Shown: piece after piece, positions 18,646 through 26,761 of the stretch
Numbering within the stretch: the stretch's first letter is position 1
How the letters are laid out: each line of letters opens with the position of its first letter
Assembly: GCA_902527105.1 (NCBI GenBank)
Contig: CABZNT010000008.1
Span: forward strand, 1-54,253
Length of the DNA stretch: 54,253 bases
Reading direction: 5' to 3'
Source: an uncultured Prochlorococcus sp.
Lineage (GTDB): Bacteria; Cyanobacteriota; Cyanobacteriia; PCC-6307; Cyanobiaceae
Made by a program: the position numbers and the translations under genes
Notes under the pieces: model-generated
Seen by the model: the letters and a program-made list of their open reading frames with translations, nothing else
Told to the model about the DNA's origin: nothing
Databases searched by the model: none

Positions 18646-19119
18646 ATGTTAAGTAAATTCATCAATTCTTTTCTAGATAAAAATTCCCCAATGACAGTCC
18701 ATGCTCACTGCGATGGTCCTTGTGGTGTTTACGACCCAGCATCTACGAGAGTTGCAGCTGAAGCAGTTTTATCAATGACAAAAAAACTTATTGCATTAGA
18801 AGCTCCTTCTAGCACTGATTCAGCAGAGTGGGCTGCATACAGTAATACATTTTCTAGATATGTTGCAGTTAAAGAGGAGCAAGCAAAAGAAACAAAGAAA
18901 GAGATTCTAATTTTATGGACAGATTATTTTAAACCAGTTCACTTAGAAACTTATCCAGACTTACATGAGACCATTTGGAAGGCGGCCAAATTATGCAGTG
19001 CATGCAAAGTTAATATTGACTTAGCCCAAGCTGAAGAACTCATGAGTTATGTAGAAAAAATTCATAATATTTTCTGGGCTTCAAAAGGAAGATCAGACGC
19101 TTTTGTAAAAGCTAGTTAA
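18646..19119 (+). CDS. sodN: Nickel superoxide dismutase
   Basis: 157 residues. The nickel hook HCDGPCGVYDP starts at His21, with ligands His21, Cys22 and Cys26; a 20-residue leader ending VHA must be removed to free the His21 amino group. The rest is the four-helix bundle (WTDYFKPVHLETYPDLHE). It dismutates superoxide and replaces Fe-SOD in marine picocyanobacteria. The maturation peptidase follows in the same frame after one TAA, and a nickel transporter candidate converges from 20151. Confidence 0.97.
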   Translation: MLSKFINSFLDKNSPMTVHAHCDGPCGVYDPASTRVAAEAVLSMTKKLIALEAPSSTDSAEWAAYSNTFSRYVAVKEEQAKETKKEILILWTDYFKPVHLETYPDLHETIWKAAKLCSACKVNIDLAQAEELMSYVEKIHNIFWASKGRSDAFVKAS

Positions 19120-19128
19120 CTCAGAGTT

Positions 19129-19521
19129 ATTTTCAAAAGTTTTTTTGATTTTATTTTATTTTTTTTAGGTTTAAGAAAAACCGCGATTATTAGTGGTGAA
19201 TCGATGTTCCCTTACCTAAAAGAAGGGGATATTGTATTTTTTAAAAAATATAAAAAGAATAAATCAATACTTAAAAATCGACAAATAGTTATTTTTAATC
19301 ATCCATTTAAAAATAAAAATCTAATAAAAAGGATAAATTCAGTAAATCAAAATAACGTTGAGGTTATTGGAGACAATATTGAATTTAGTGAAGATAGTAA
19401 TAAATTTGGATTAATCAATAACGAAAAAATAATTGGGATTGTCACCTCTAAATTAATTTTTCCTAAACTAAAAAATTTTTTAATTCAAAAAAACAGAAGC
19501 ACTTCTTTGGATCCAAAATAA
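19129..19521 (+). CDS. sodX: Ni-SOD maturation signal peptidase-like protein (start unresolved)
   Basis: S26-type peptidase that cleaves the SodN leader. The nucleophile box reads SGESMFPYLKEGD, with Ser encoded at 19201-19203. The only canonical start (ATG 19204) is the Met of that box and would delete the catalytic Ser, so translation must begin upstream. The frame is open back to the sodN stop (19117-19119) and encodes a plausible membrane segment (FFDFILFFLGLRKTAIISG), but has no ATG, GTG or TTG. ATT at 19129 is given here as a candidate only. The general-base Lys is probably in NLIKRINSV. The 3' end overlaps the transporter gene. Confidence 0.82.
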   Translation: MFKSFFDFILFFLGLRKTAIISGESMFPYLKEGDIVFFKKYKKNKSILKNRQIVIFNHPFKNKNLIKRINSVNQNNVEVIGDNIEFSEDSNKFGLINNEKIIGIVTSKLIFPKLKNFLIQKNRSTSLDPK

Positions 19522-20151
19522 TCCCAAAGAAAAGGAAAGCCCTCCTGCTGCAGTTATTAATCTTTTAATAAATTTTTGACTTGCTTTAAAGGTGGTAAAA
19601 GATATTAAACAAGTAAAAATATTCATACTTATGAGTGAACCAATCAAATATGAAATCAAATATAAACAAGCGCTTGTTAGAGGTAGTGCTAAAGCAGGAA
19701 GAACTGCAAGAAAATGTGAACCTCCAGCTATACCGTGTAGCAAGCCTAAACCAGTCAAAGCATGTGAGTGCTTATTATTATTTTTTTGTTCCTCAACGTG
19801 AAAGTGAAAGTGACGATGGGCAATTCCATTCTCATGCTTATGGGAATGCGAGTGAATACTTAATTGAAAAGAATTTTTTATAGCAAATACTCCAACAATT
19901 AGAAGTGAAATTCCAACAAGGAATTCGGCAATACTAGAAAATTTGTTTAATGGCGTAATATCCTTAATAAAAATCGCTAGAAAAGCTAACAAGAGGACTC
20001 CTGAAGAATGCCCCAAGCCCCATGAGAAACTATTTTTAAGAGCTTTTTGAGGATTATTAATCGCTGCCGGTGCCATTGCAATTAGATGATCAGCTCCACT
20101 AACTACATGCACAAAACCTGCCACAATACCTGTTAAAATTACAGCCTGCAT
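19480..20151 (-). CDS. sodT: NicO/UreH-type nickel transporter, SodT-like
   Basis: 223 residues with about six hydrophobic segments. Segment I carries HVVSGADH (15-22), a His/Asp metal motif like those of NiCoT/UreH transporters. A His-rich cytoplasmic loop (~103-130, SHSHKHENGIAHRHFHFH) precedes LGLLHGIAGGSH. Placed next to sodN/sodX, it probably supplies nickel to Ni-SOD, as proposed for sodT in marine cyanobacteria. It converges on sodX with a 42-bp overlap of coding sequence. Confidence 0.85.
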   Translation of the reverse strand: MQAVILTGIVAGFVHVVSGADHLIAMAPAAINNPQKALKNSFSWGLGHSSGVLLLAFLAIFIKDITPLNKFSSIAEFLVGISLLIVGVFAIKNSFQLSIHSHSHKHENGIAHRHFHFHVEEQKNNNKHSHALTGLGLLHGIAGGSHFLAVLPALALPLTSACLYLISYLIGSLISMNIFTCLISFTTFKASQKFIKRLITAAGGLSFSLGLFWIQRSASVFLN

Positions 20152-20206
20152 ATATATTCAGTACAACTCTGTTTATTCAATTTTATAGCACGATTTGAAG
20201 TCAATA

Positions 20207-21094
20207 TTAAATTAAGTTAAATAATTTCTTGAACGATTGTTCAATATCAGTTTCTCTCATAAAAGTTTCACCAATTAATACTCCCATGATTCCAATAGAT
20301 CTAAGCGATTCTAAATCTTCGGCACAATTAATTCCAGATTCACTTATGGGAATAATATTTTGTTTTAAAAATATATCTGCATATGTATGCATCAATTCTA
20401 TTGATGTTTTTAAATCAGTTTTAAAAGTCTTTAAGTCCCTGTTATTTATTCCAATCAAATTAAAAGATTTTAACTTTATAATCCTTTCTAATTCATTAGA
20501 GTTATGAACTTCAACAAGAACACTCATCTTTAAATTATCAGCTATTTTCTTTAAATAAATTAAATCATCATCACTTAAAATCGCAGCGATTAATAATATT
20601 GCATCAGCACCAGATACCCTTGCTTTATAAATCTGATAAGCAGAAATAATAAAATCTTTGCAAAGAAGAGGGAGATTAGTTGATTTCCTTACAGTTTCGA
20701 GTATTTCATAACTACCTTGAAAAAACCTTTGATCGGTAAGTACTGATATACATGATGCACCTAATCCTTCATAACAAATTGCTATGTCTTCAGGATTAAA
20801 ATCTTTTCTAATCACTCCTTTACTTGGACTAGCTTTTTTTATTTCAGCAATTACTCCTGGTTTTATTTTTGACTCCAAGATATTTTTATAAAAATCTTTA
20901 GGAGCAGGAAGGTTTTCAATCTTTTTTATGAGGTCTTCTAAAGAGACTATTTTTTTAAAATTCTTAATTTCAATATCCTTGTGCCATACAATTTCTTCCA
21001 GAATGTTTTTTGCTTGTGCTTCTCTATGAGGTACAGCATATTCTAAATTTTCTACCCTTACTGTTGGATTAGGTGGCCTGCGTCTTATCTCCAT
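20207..21094 (-). CDS. trpC: Indole-3-glycerol phosphate synthase
   Basis: 295 residues, including the ~40-residue N-terminal extension usual in cyanobacteria. Barrel motifs: [49 protein letters not shown] and SESGI, covering the catalytic Lys and Glu residues. It makes indole-3-glycerol phosphate for tryptophan. It follows lpdA by 12 nt on the same strand; the two share no pathway, so this is operon packing rather than a functional link. Confidence 0.96.
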   Translation of the reverse strand: MEIRRRPPNPTVRVENLEYAVPHREAQAKNILEEIVWHKDIEIKNFKKIVSLEDLIKKIENLPAPKDFYKNILESKIKPGVIAEIKKASPSKGVIRKDFNPEDIAICYEGLGASCISVLTDQRFFQGSYEILETVRKSTNLPLLCKDFIISAYQIYKARVSGADAILLIAAILSDDDLIYLKKIADNLKMSVLVEVHNSNELERIIKLKSFNLIGINNRDLKTFKTDLKTSIELMHTYADIFLKQNIIPISESGINCAEDLESLRSIGIMGVLIGETFMRETDIEQSFKKLFNLI

Positions 21095-21106
21095 TAATTT
21101 TAGATA

Positions 21107-22546
21107 TTATTTTATTTGAGAAGCCGCCTGTTTATATGCGACCTCAACTACTTCACTAAGAGTAGGATGAGTATGAACTTCTTTAGATAATTCAATTACA
21201 TCTTGGTTCCTTGAAATAGCGTTCGAAATTTCTTGAATTAAATCAGCTGCATGTAACCCAAAAATATGAGCTCCTAATACTTTCCCATTATCTTTGTTGA
21301 AAATTAACTTTAGCAATCCCTCACTCTCTAATTCAGCCAATGCTTTTGAATTGGCCTTAAAAAAACTTTTGACAACTCCCAAAGTAAAATTTTCTTTTGT
21401 AGATATCTCTTTAGCTTCAACTTCAGAGAGACCAACCGAACTTATCTCTGGGTGAGTAAAGGTTGCTGCGGGGATACTTTTATAGTTAATTTCGACATTA
21501 CCACCGCAAATATTATCAACAGCAATAGTACCCTGCGCTGCAGCTGTATGGGCAAGCATTAGTTTGCCCGTTACATCTCCAACAGCCCAAATGTTAGGTA
21601 TTATTTCATCACCATTCTTAACTCTCATTTGATCATCTACAGGAATGAAACCTTTTACTGTTTCGATACCAACCGACTCAAGATTTAAGTTATTACTATT
21701 AGGACTTCTGCCAGTTGCGACTAGTACAGCGTCAACTTCTAAAGTTTCTACAACTTCCTTAGATTTTGCATCAGTCAGTTCTATTTTTACAGGGCATCCA
21801 GGTGTTATTTTTGTCGCAAAGACATTTGATTTTGTGTCTATATCTCTTGCTTGAATAAGGTTCTTCTTTGCAATTTTAGTGATGTCTGGATCAAATGTTG
21901 GCATAATATTTTCCAAAGCCTCGATCATGGTAACTTCACAACCAAGCGCGGTATAAACATCAGCAAATTCTAGACCTATATATCCACTTCCAATAATTGC
22001 TATCCATCTTGGAAGCCACTCAAGTTTAACCGCATCATCGCTAGTAAATACAGTCCTATTATCCAAAGTTATTCCACGTGGCACAAAAGGAGAAGAGCCT
22101 GTTGCTATAACAATATTCTTACATGTGAAAATTTTATCAATTCCGTTTTTATCTCTTACACCTACTTTTTGATTTCCTTCAATTCTTCCAATGCCCAAAA
22201 TAATTTCAACTCCACTCCTTTTAAGAGTTTTTGTTAAATTTTCTCTAACATTTAAAACTAAATTATTTGCATGATCTGCAATTTTTGATCTCTCGAACCT
22301 TACTGGTGAAGCATGTATACCAAATTTAGCTAAATGTTCATAATTAGCTATTTCTCTAACTTTTCCACTTGCAGCTAAAAGAGCTTTAGATGGGACACAA
22401 CCCTTGTTAACACAAGTGCCTCCCATATCAGAAGATTCTACTATTGCGACTTTCAGTCCCTTACCAGCAGCATGTTTAGCGGCATCAAAACCTCCGTATC
22501 CTGCTCCTATTACTATTAAATCAAAATCAAAACTTGAATCAGTCAC
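21107..22546 (-). CDS. lpdA: Dihydrolipoamide dehydrogenase (E3)
   Basis: 479 residues, GTG start. FAD motif GAGYGGFDAA, redox disulfide GGTCVNKGC (C45, C50), NAD motif GSGYIGLEFA, and the C-terminal His-Glu pair in HTHPTLSE. It reoxidises lipoamide of pyruvate dehydrogenase and of the glycine cleavage system. It starts 11 nt after the SpoU methyltransferase stop. Confidence 0.96.
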   Translation of the reverse strand: MTDSSFDFDLIVIGAGYGGFDAAKHAAGKGLKVAIVESSDMGGTCVNKGCVPSKALLAASGKVREIANYEHLAKFGIHASPVRFERSKIADHANNLVLNVRENLTKTLKRSGVEIILGIGRIEGNQKVGVRDKNGIDKIFTCKNIVIATGSSPFVPRGITLDNRTVFTSDDAVKLEWLPRWIAIIGSGYIGLEFADVYTALGCEVTMIEALENIMPTFDPDITKIAKKNLIQARDIDTKSNVFATKITPGCPVKIELTDAKSKEVVETLEVDAVLVATGRSPNSNNLNLESVGIETVKGFIPVDDQMRVKNGDEIIPNIWAVGDVTGKLMLAHTAAAQGTIAVDNICGGNVEINYKSIPAATFTHPEISSVGLSEVEAKEISTKENFTLGVVKSFFKANSKALAELESEGLLKLIFNKDNGKVLGAHIFGLHAADLIQEISNAISRNQDVIELSKEVHTHPTLSEVVEVAYKQAASQIK

Positions 22547-22557
22547 TTTTTATTTAT

Positions 22558-23379
22558 TTATTTAGAGGTGTATGCGACTCTTTTTCGTTCTAGTAATAAC
22601 GGAACTGCAACACAAGCCACATTCAATGATTCTACAATCTCACTATGCGGAATTGTAATTGTTTCATTAAAAGCTTCTTGAATTTTTTTATGAATACCTT
22701 GACCTTCATTACCCAAAATTAATGCTGTACGTATAGACCAATCAACTTCCCAGTAAGGTTTTGAAGGTTTTTTTGAACTCTCATTGTGGCTACTAGTAGA
22801 GAAAATCTTAAATCCTACATTTGATAATTCAGACAAAGTCTTAAGTAAAGAATTTAATATTTCTTCTTCAATGCCATCAAATCTTAAAAATGGCAGATGA
22901 AAAACTGCACCTGAGGATGCTCTTAATACCTTTTGGCCTAATGGGTGCGCACCTCCAGCTAGAAAAATTGCATTAACACCCGCAGCTAAAGCGGTTCTAA
23001 ATAGATTACCCATATTCCCAGGATCTTGAATTCTGTCGAGAACAAGAACAAAATCATCTTTTCTATTAAATTTATAATTAGGTATTGCTGAAATCTCTAC
23101 TAAAGCTGCTATTCCATCTGGATTAATTGTTGAAATCGCAGATGCCAAGACTTCCTCTGAGACAATATTTATTAATGACTCATCAAATTTTTTGCTTAGA
23201 TTTTGATTCTTTCTTAGCCATTTTTCGGTAACTAAAATCTTAGAGGGATTTTTTCCAGACTTCAGCAATTCTTCAATGAGATGTGTACCCTCTATGCAAA
23301 AAAAGTCTTGATCTTTTGGAGATGATCCTCTCTTAAAAGATCTAAATCTTTTAACTAGATTATTGTTTTTACTAGTTAT
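22558..23379 (-). CDS. TrmH/SpoU family RNA 2'-O-methyltransferase (start unresolved)
   Basis: SPOUT methyltransferase: motif 1 LDRIQDPGNMGNLFRTALAAG, motif 2 LILGNEGQGI and motif 3 IPHSEIVESLNVACV. The first canonical start (TTG at 23268) lies inside the substrate-binding N-terminal domain. Upstream the frame stays open to 23427 and encodes family-like sequence (ITSKNNNLVKRFRSF, then FFCIEGTHLIEE), yet it contains no ATG, GTG or TTG. The start given here, ATA before TSKNN, is only a guess from where relatives begin. Target rRNA or tRNA site unknown. Confidence 0.85.
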   Translation of the reverse strand: MTSKNNNLVKRFRSFKRGSSPKDQDFFCIEGTHLIEELLKSGKNPSKILVTEKWLRKNQNLSKKFDESLINIVSEEVLASAISTINPDGIAALVEISAIPNYKFNRKDDFVLVLDRIQDPGNMGNLFRTALAAGVNAIFLAGGAHPLGQKVLRASSGAVFHLPFLRFDGIEEEILNSLLKTLSELSNVGFKIFSTSSHNESSKKPSKPYWEVDWSIRTALILGNEGQGIHKKIQEAFNETITIPHSEIVESLNVACVAVPLLLERKRVAYTSK

Positions 23380-23590
23380 TTTTAAAAAAGTATTTTCTAT
23401 GAGTATTTTTAAAAAATTTGTTATTAACTATATTTTAATTACATAAATATTTTGATCAATTATTTATTAAATTTTTATTTCCCAAGAAATCAAAAAATAC
23501 ATTTTCACTTTTAATTAATATTCATGACGTTACATAGGGTGGACTTAATATTATTAGTTTGTCATGATGAATCTAATAAATTAAGTCTTA

Positions 23591-24961
23591 ATGATTTGCG
23601 GAAGCAAAACGAAGTCATATCTTAAATCGCAAAATTTAAAGATTCTTGGCCAAGGCAAGTTAAATGGAATAGTTGAAATAAGTGGTGCGAAGAATTCCGC
23701 ATTAGTTTTATTAGCCTCATCATTGCTAACTAATGAAAAAATAATTCTTGAAAATGTACCTTTTCTCACTGATATTGAAAAGATGGGGAATATCTTAAAG
23801 AATTTAGGAGTGAATTTAGTTCGTAAAAACAACCAATTAGAAATAGATCCAACAACTATTTCGATTAAAGAACTTCCATATGAACTTGTTAAAGGATTAA
23901 GAGCTAGTTTCTTTTGTATAGGTGCACTATTAACTAAATTTGGAGAGGCTCAAGTACCGTTACCAGGCGGATGCAATATTGGTTCAAGGCCAATAGACGA
24001 GCACATTAACGGATTAATCGCACTAGGAGCAGACATTATTATTGAAGAGGGAATTGTTAAGGCAAAAACAAGGGGGAACAAAAATAGACTTCATGGTACT
24101 CATATTAAATTAAATTGTCCAAGTGTAGGTGCGACTGAAACTTTAATAATGGCAGCATCTTTAGCTAAAGGAAGAACTACTATTGAAAATGCTGCTAGAG
24201 AGCCTGAAGTTCAAGATTTATGCCAAATGCTTAATAAAATGGGGGCAAAAATTTATGACTCCGGTAAAGAAACAATTATTATTGATGGTGTTAATAAGCT
24301 TGGCGGATGTACCCATAAAGTAATTCCAGACCGAATAGAAGCTGGAACTTTTCTAATAGCTGCTGCTGCAACTTCCTCTTCAATAACAATTTCTCCAGTA
24401 ATCCCTCATCATCTTGAAGCTGTCACTAATAAGCTTCAAGAGAGTGGGAGTAAAGTTACGATTAAAGGTAATTCGATTTCTATCAAGAGTAAAGAGATTA
24501 AAGGAGTAGATATTGAAACAGCTCCTTTTCCAGGCTTTCCTACTGATTTGCAGGCACCATTTACGGCTTTAATGACAATCGCAAATGGGGAATCAAAGAT
24601 AACCGAAACAATTTTCGAAAACAGAATGAATCATATTTATTTACTTAATGAAATGGGTGCTCGTATAAAACTAAACAAAAACGTAGCTCACATCAAAGGT
24701 GTTAAAACAATTAAAGGAATGAATCTAGTTGGCTCAGATTTAAGGTCATCAGCTGCATTAATAATTGCAGGAATCGTCGCAAAAGGTAGTAGTAAGATCT
24801 ATGGATTAGAACATTTAGATAGAGGTTATGAAAATTTTGAATTAAAACTAAAAAAATTAGGTATTAAAATAACCAGAGAGGTTAGTAAAAGTACTTTTGA
24901 GAAGAATGAATATAAAATTAAAACTAAATCTGAGAAACTTTCAAAACTAGAAGCAGCTTAA
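23591..24961 (+). CDS. murA: UDP-N-acetylglucosamine 1-carboxyvinyltransferase
   Basis: 456 residues. K34-N35 in SGAKNSAL; catalytic Cys128 in PLPGGCNIGSRPID; GATETLIMAA; DRIEAGTFLIAAAAT; FPTDLQAP. First committed step of peptidoglycan synthesis. About 13 extra residues precede the conserved core, and a Lys/Ser-rich tail of ~25 residues follows it. The 160-bp AT-rich gap to the divergent SpoU gene should hold both promoters. Confidence 0.96.
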   Translation: MICGSKTKSYLKSQNLKILGQGKLNGIVEISGAKNSALVLLASSLLTNEKIILENVPFLTDIEKMGNILKNLGVNLVRKNNQLEIDPTTISIKELPYELVKGLRASFFCIGALLTKFGEAQVPLPGGCNIGSRPIDEHINGLIALGADIIIEEGIVKAKTRGNKNRLHGTHIKLNCPSVGATETLIMAASLAKGRTTIENAAREPEVQDLCQMLNKMGAKIYDSGKETIIIDGVNKLGGCTHKVIPDRIEAGTFLIAAAATSSSITISPVIPHHLEAVTNKLQESGSKVTIKGNSISIKSKEIKGVDIETAPFPGFPTDLQAPFTALMTIANGESKITETIFENRMNHIYLLNEMGARIKLNKNVAHIKGVKTIKGMNLVGSDLRSSAALIIAGIVAKGSSKIYGLEHLDRGYENFELKLKKLGIKITREVSKSTFEKNEYKIKTKSEKLSKLEAA

Positions 24962-24995
24962 TCTTTTCCAACAATTTTTCAAACCAAAAGTTGAT

Positions 24996-25106
24996 TCAAA
25001 CGTAAGAAATATTAATTAGTGAAATACAACCCAAAAATAATATAAATAAAACTAGAAAGCGATTAGACCAAATTTTATTTAAACCATTAAATTTGAATTC
25101 GTTCAT
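24996..25106 (-). CDS. Micro-ORF, 36-aa single-span protein, Hli-like pattern
   Basis: ATG at 25104-25106 overlaps the TGA of the preceding micro-ORF by 4 nt (ATGA). The peptide is MNEFKFNGLNKIWSNR followed by a hydrophobic span FLVLFILFLGCISLI and a short end. The order F-x-F-N ... I-W-x-x-R before the helix recalls the Hli/CAB-like helix (FGFN..AEIWNGRLAMIGF), but the Glu, Asn, Ala and Gly of that motif are absent. It could be a degenerate Hli relative or chance. The coupling to its neighbour argues for real translation. Confidence 0.45.
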   Translation of the reverse strand: MNEFKFNGLNKIWSNRFLVLFILFLGCISLINISYV

Positions 25107-25210
25107 GCCCAAGTTCCGCTATTAGATCCGAATGTTGTGAGTATAGTTACTGCAATAAAAAGATAAGGGACAAATTTAAAGGATAATTTTTTAGCTTGAG
25201 TTTTAGACAT
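25103..25210 (-). CDS. Micro-ORF, 35-aa single-span protein
   Basis: ATG at 25208-25210, 35 residues: basic start MSKTQAKKLSFKF, hydrophobic span VPYLFIAVTILTTF and the short end GSNSGTWA. An in-frame upstream start at 25294 exists but would add an unlikely 28-residue segment. The gene ends in ATGA shared with the next micro-ORF. The layout (short basic N-terminus, one helix, short polar end) resembles small photosystem or Hli-type subunits; I cannot name it. Confidence 0.55.
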   Translation of the reverse strand: MSKTQAKKLSFKFVPYLFIAVTILTTFGSNSGTWA

Positions 25211-25451
25211 TTGCTTTTTTACTAAATATAACACAATATTACTAATTATGAAGCTATCTCCTATCAAAAAAGACTTTAAGGTGTATTTAATCACAAAAAT
25301 GTATCATATATGTTTAAATTTTCCTTTTTTCCTAATTTCTTGTCAGCAAATGCAATAAATAATTCTATGTTTTTATCGAAAAGATTAACTATTAACAAAG
25401 GTTATCTGGAAACTGTTCCTTGACCAAAACAATAGTCAATAAGTTGATTTT

Positions 25452-25460
25452 TGTTATAAT
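25452..25460 (+). promoter_or_regulatory. Extended -10 promoter of tRNA-Leu / argD
   Basis: TG-T-TATAAT: a perfect TATAAT at 25455-25460 with TG one base upstream, 27 bp before the tRNA. There is no good -35 at the standard distance, which fits an extended -10 promoter. It is the only clear promoter that could serve both the tRNA and argD. Confidence 0.6.
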
Positions 25461-25487
25461 AAAAAAGTTCATTTTTTCAAAAGCCTT

Positions 25488-25569
25488 GGGAGCGTGGTGG
25501 AATTGGTAGACGCACCGCACTCAAAATGCGGCACCTTCGGGTATGTCGGTTCAAGTCCGACCGCTCCCA
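25488..25569 (+). tRNA. tRNA-Leu (anticodon CAA)
   Basis: 82 nt. Acceptor stem GGGAGCG (25488-25494) / CGCTCCC (25562-25568), discriminator A25569. Anticodon stem CCGCA/TGCGG with loop CTCAAAA gives CAA, reading UUG. A long variable arm (CACCTTCGGGTATG area) and T-loop TTCAAGT confirm a class II leucine tRNA. CCA is not encoded. argD begins 5 nt after its last base. Confidence 0.97.
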
Positions 25570-25574
25570 CTTTA

Positions 25575-26750
25575 ATGAATACCTATAGTCGATTCGATAT
25601 ATCATTCAAAAAAGGGAAAGGTTGTTGGCTATGGGACAAAACAGGTAAAAGATATCTCGATGCAGTCGCTGGTATAGCAACTTGTAGTCTTGGACATAGC
25701 GATAGAGTTTTGAGAAGAAGGTTATCAACTCAACTAAAAAAGATTCAGCACATTTCTAATCTCTACAACATTGAAGAACAAGAACAATTAAGCAGAACTT
25801 TAACGAATATGAGTTGTGCTAAAAGCGTCTTCTTCTGTAATAGTGGTGCGGAAGCAAATGAATCAGCAATTAAATTAATTAAAAAATATGGAAATAAAAC
25901 AAATAAAGGTAAAGAATCAATTATTCTCGCAGCAGAATCCAGCTTCCATGGAAGGACACTTGCAGCCTTGAGTGCCACTGGACAACCAAAATATCAAAAA
26001 GGTTTCGAACCAATGATTCAAGGGTTCAAATTTTTTAAATTTAACAATTTTGATTCGGTAAAAAAATTATTTGAAGAGTGTGAAAATAATGATCAAAAAA
26101 TTTCCGGCGTTTTAGTTGAGCCAATACAAGGCGAAGGCGGCGTAATTCCTGGAAGTAAAATATTTTTTAAAAGCCTGAGAGAAATATGTGATAAATATAA
26201 TTCTCTTCTAATTCTAGATGAGGTTCAAAGTGGAGTAGGTCGAACTGGGAAAATGTGGGGTTATGAGAATTTAGGAATTGAACCTGATGGATTCACCCTT
26301 GCTAAAGGATTAGGAGGAGGTCATGCAATTGGAGCGTTATTGGTAAAAGAAAAAGCCAACATTTTTTCTCCAGGGGATCATGCAAGTACTTTTGGAGGGA
26401 ACCCATTTGCTTGTAAAGCTGCCCTAACTGTATTAGAAGAAATAAATAGAAGAAATATTATCAATAATGTTTATCAAAGAGGGGAACAATTAAGTGCTGG
26501 GTTTGAAGAATTGTCAAAAAAATTTCCAAATATTATTAGAGGGAAAAGAGGTTTAGGTTTAATACAAGGTCTTGTGATCAATCATGATTATGCTGATGCA
26601 AAAAAAATTACATTAAAAGCTTTTGATAAAGGTTTACTGGTAGTTCCTGCAGGAGGAAATGTTGTGAGAATTGTCCCACCATTAGTTATTTCTCGAAGAG
26701 AAATTAATATTCTTTTAAAAAAGCTAAATTCAATTTTTGAAGAGTTATAG
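25575..26750 (+). CDS. argD: Acetylornithine aminotransferase
   Basis: 391 residues from ATG 25575; the frame also runs back through the tRNA, but those codons are not protein. Class III aminotransferase: CNSGAEANESAIK, SFHGRT, LDEVQSGVGRTG and the PLP-lysine motif TLAKGLGGG. Converts N-acetylglutamate semialdehyde to acetylornithine in arginine synthesis. The leader between tRNA end and ATG is only CTTTA, so there is no ribosome-binding site outside the tRNA acceptor stem. folC follows 11 nt downstream. Confidence 0.95.
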   Translation: MNTYSRFDISFKKGKGCWLWDKTGKRYLDAVAGIATCSLGHSDRVLRRRLSTQLKKIQHISNLYNIEEQEQLSRTLTNMSCAKSVFFCNSGAEANESAIKLIKKYGNKTNKGKESIILAAESSFHGRTLAALSATGQPKYQKGFEPMIQGFKFFKFNNFDSVKKLFEECENNDQKISGVLVEPIQGEGGVIPGSKIFFKSLREICDKYNSLLILDEVQSGVGRTGKMWGYENLGIEPDGFTLAKGLGGGHAIGALLVKEKANIFSPGDHASTFGGNPFACKAALTVLEEINRRNIINNVYQRGEQLSAGFEELSKKFPNIIRGKRGLGLIQGLVINHDYADAKKITLKAFDKGLLVVPAGGNVVRIVPPLVISRREINILLKKLNSIFEEL

Positions 26751-26761
26751 CAATTTAAATT

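Noticed and set aside
23472..23497. AT-rich inverted repeat upstream of murA
   Set aside because: The stem is almost all A/T with a bulge and is expected by chance in such AT-rich DNA.
25494..25574. argD start at GTG inside tRNA-Leu
   Set aside because: These codons are the tRNA sequence; ATG 25575 gives the normal ArgD N-terminus.
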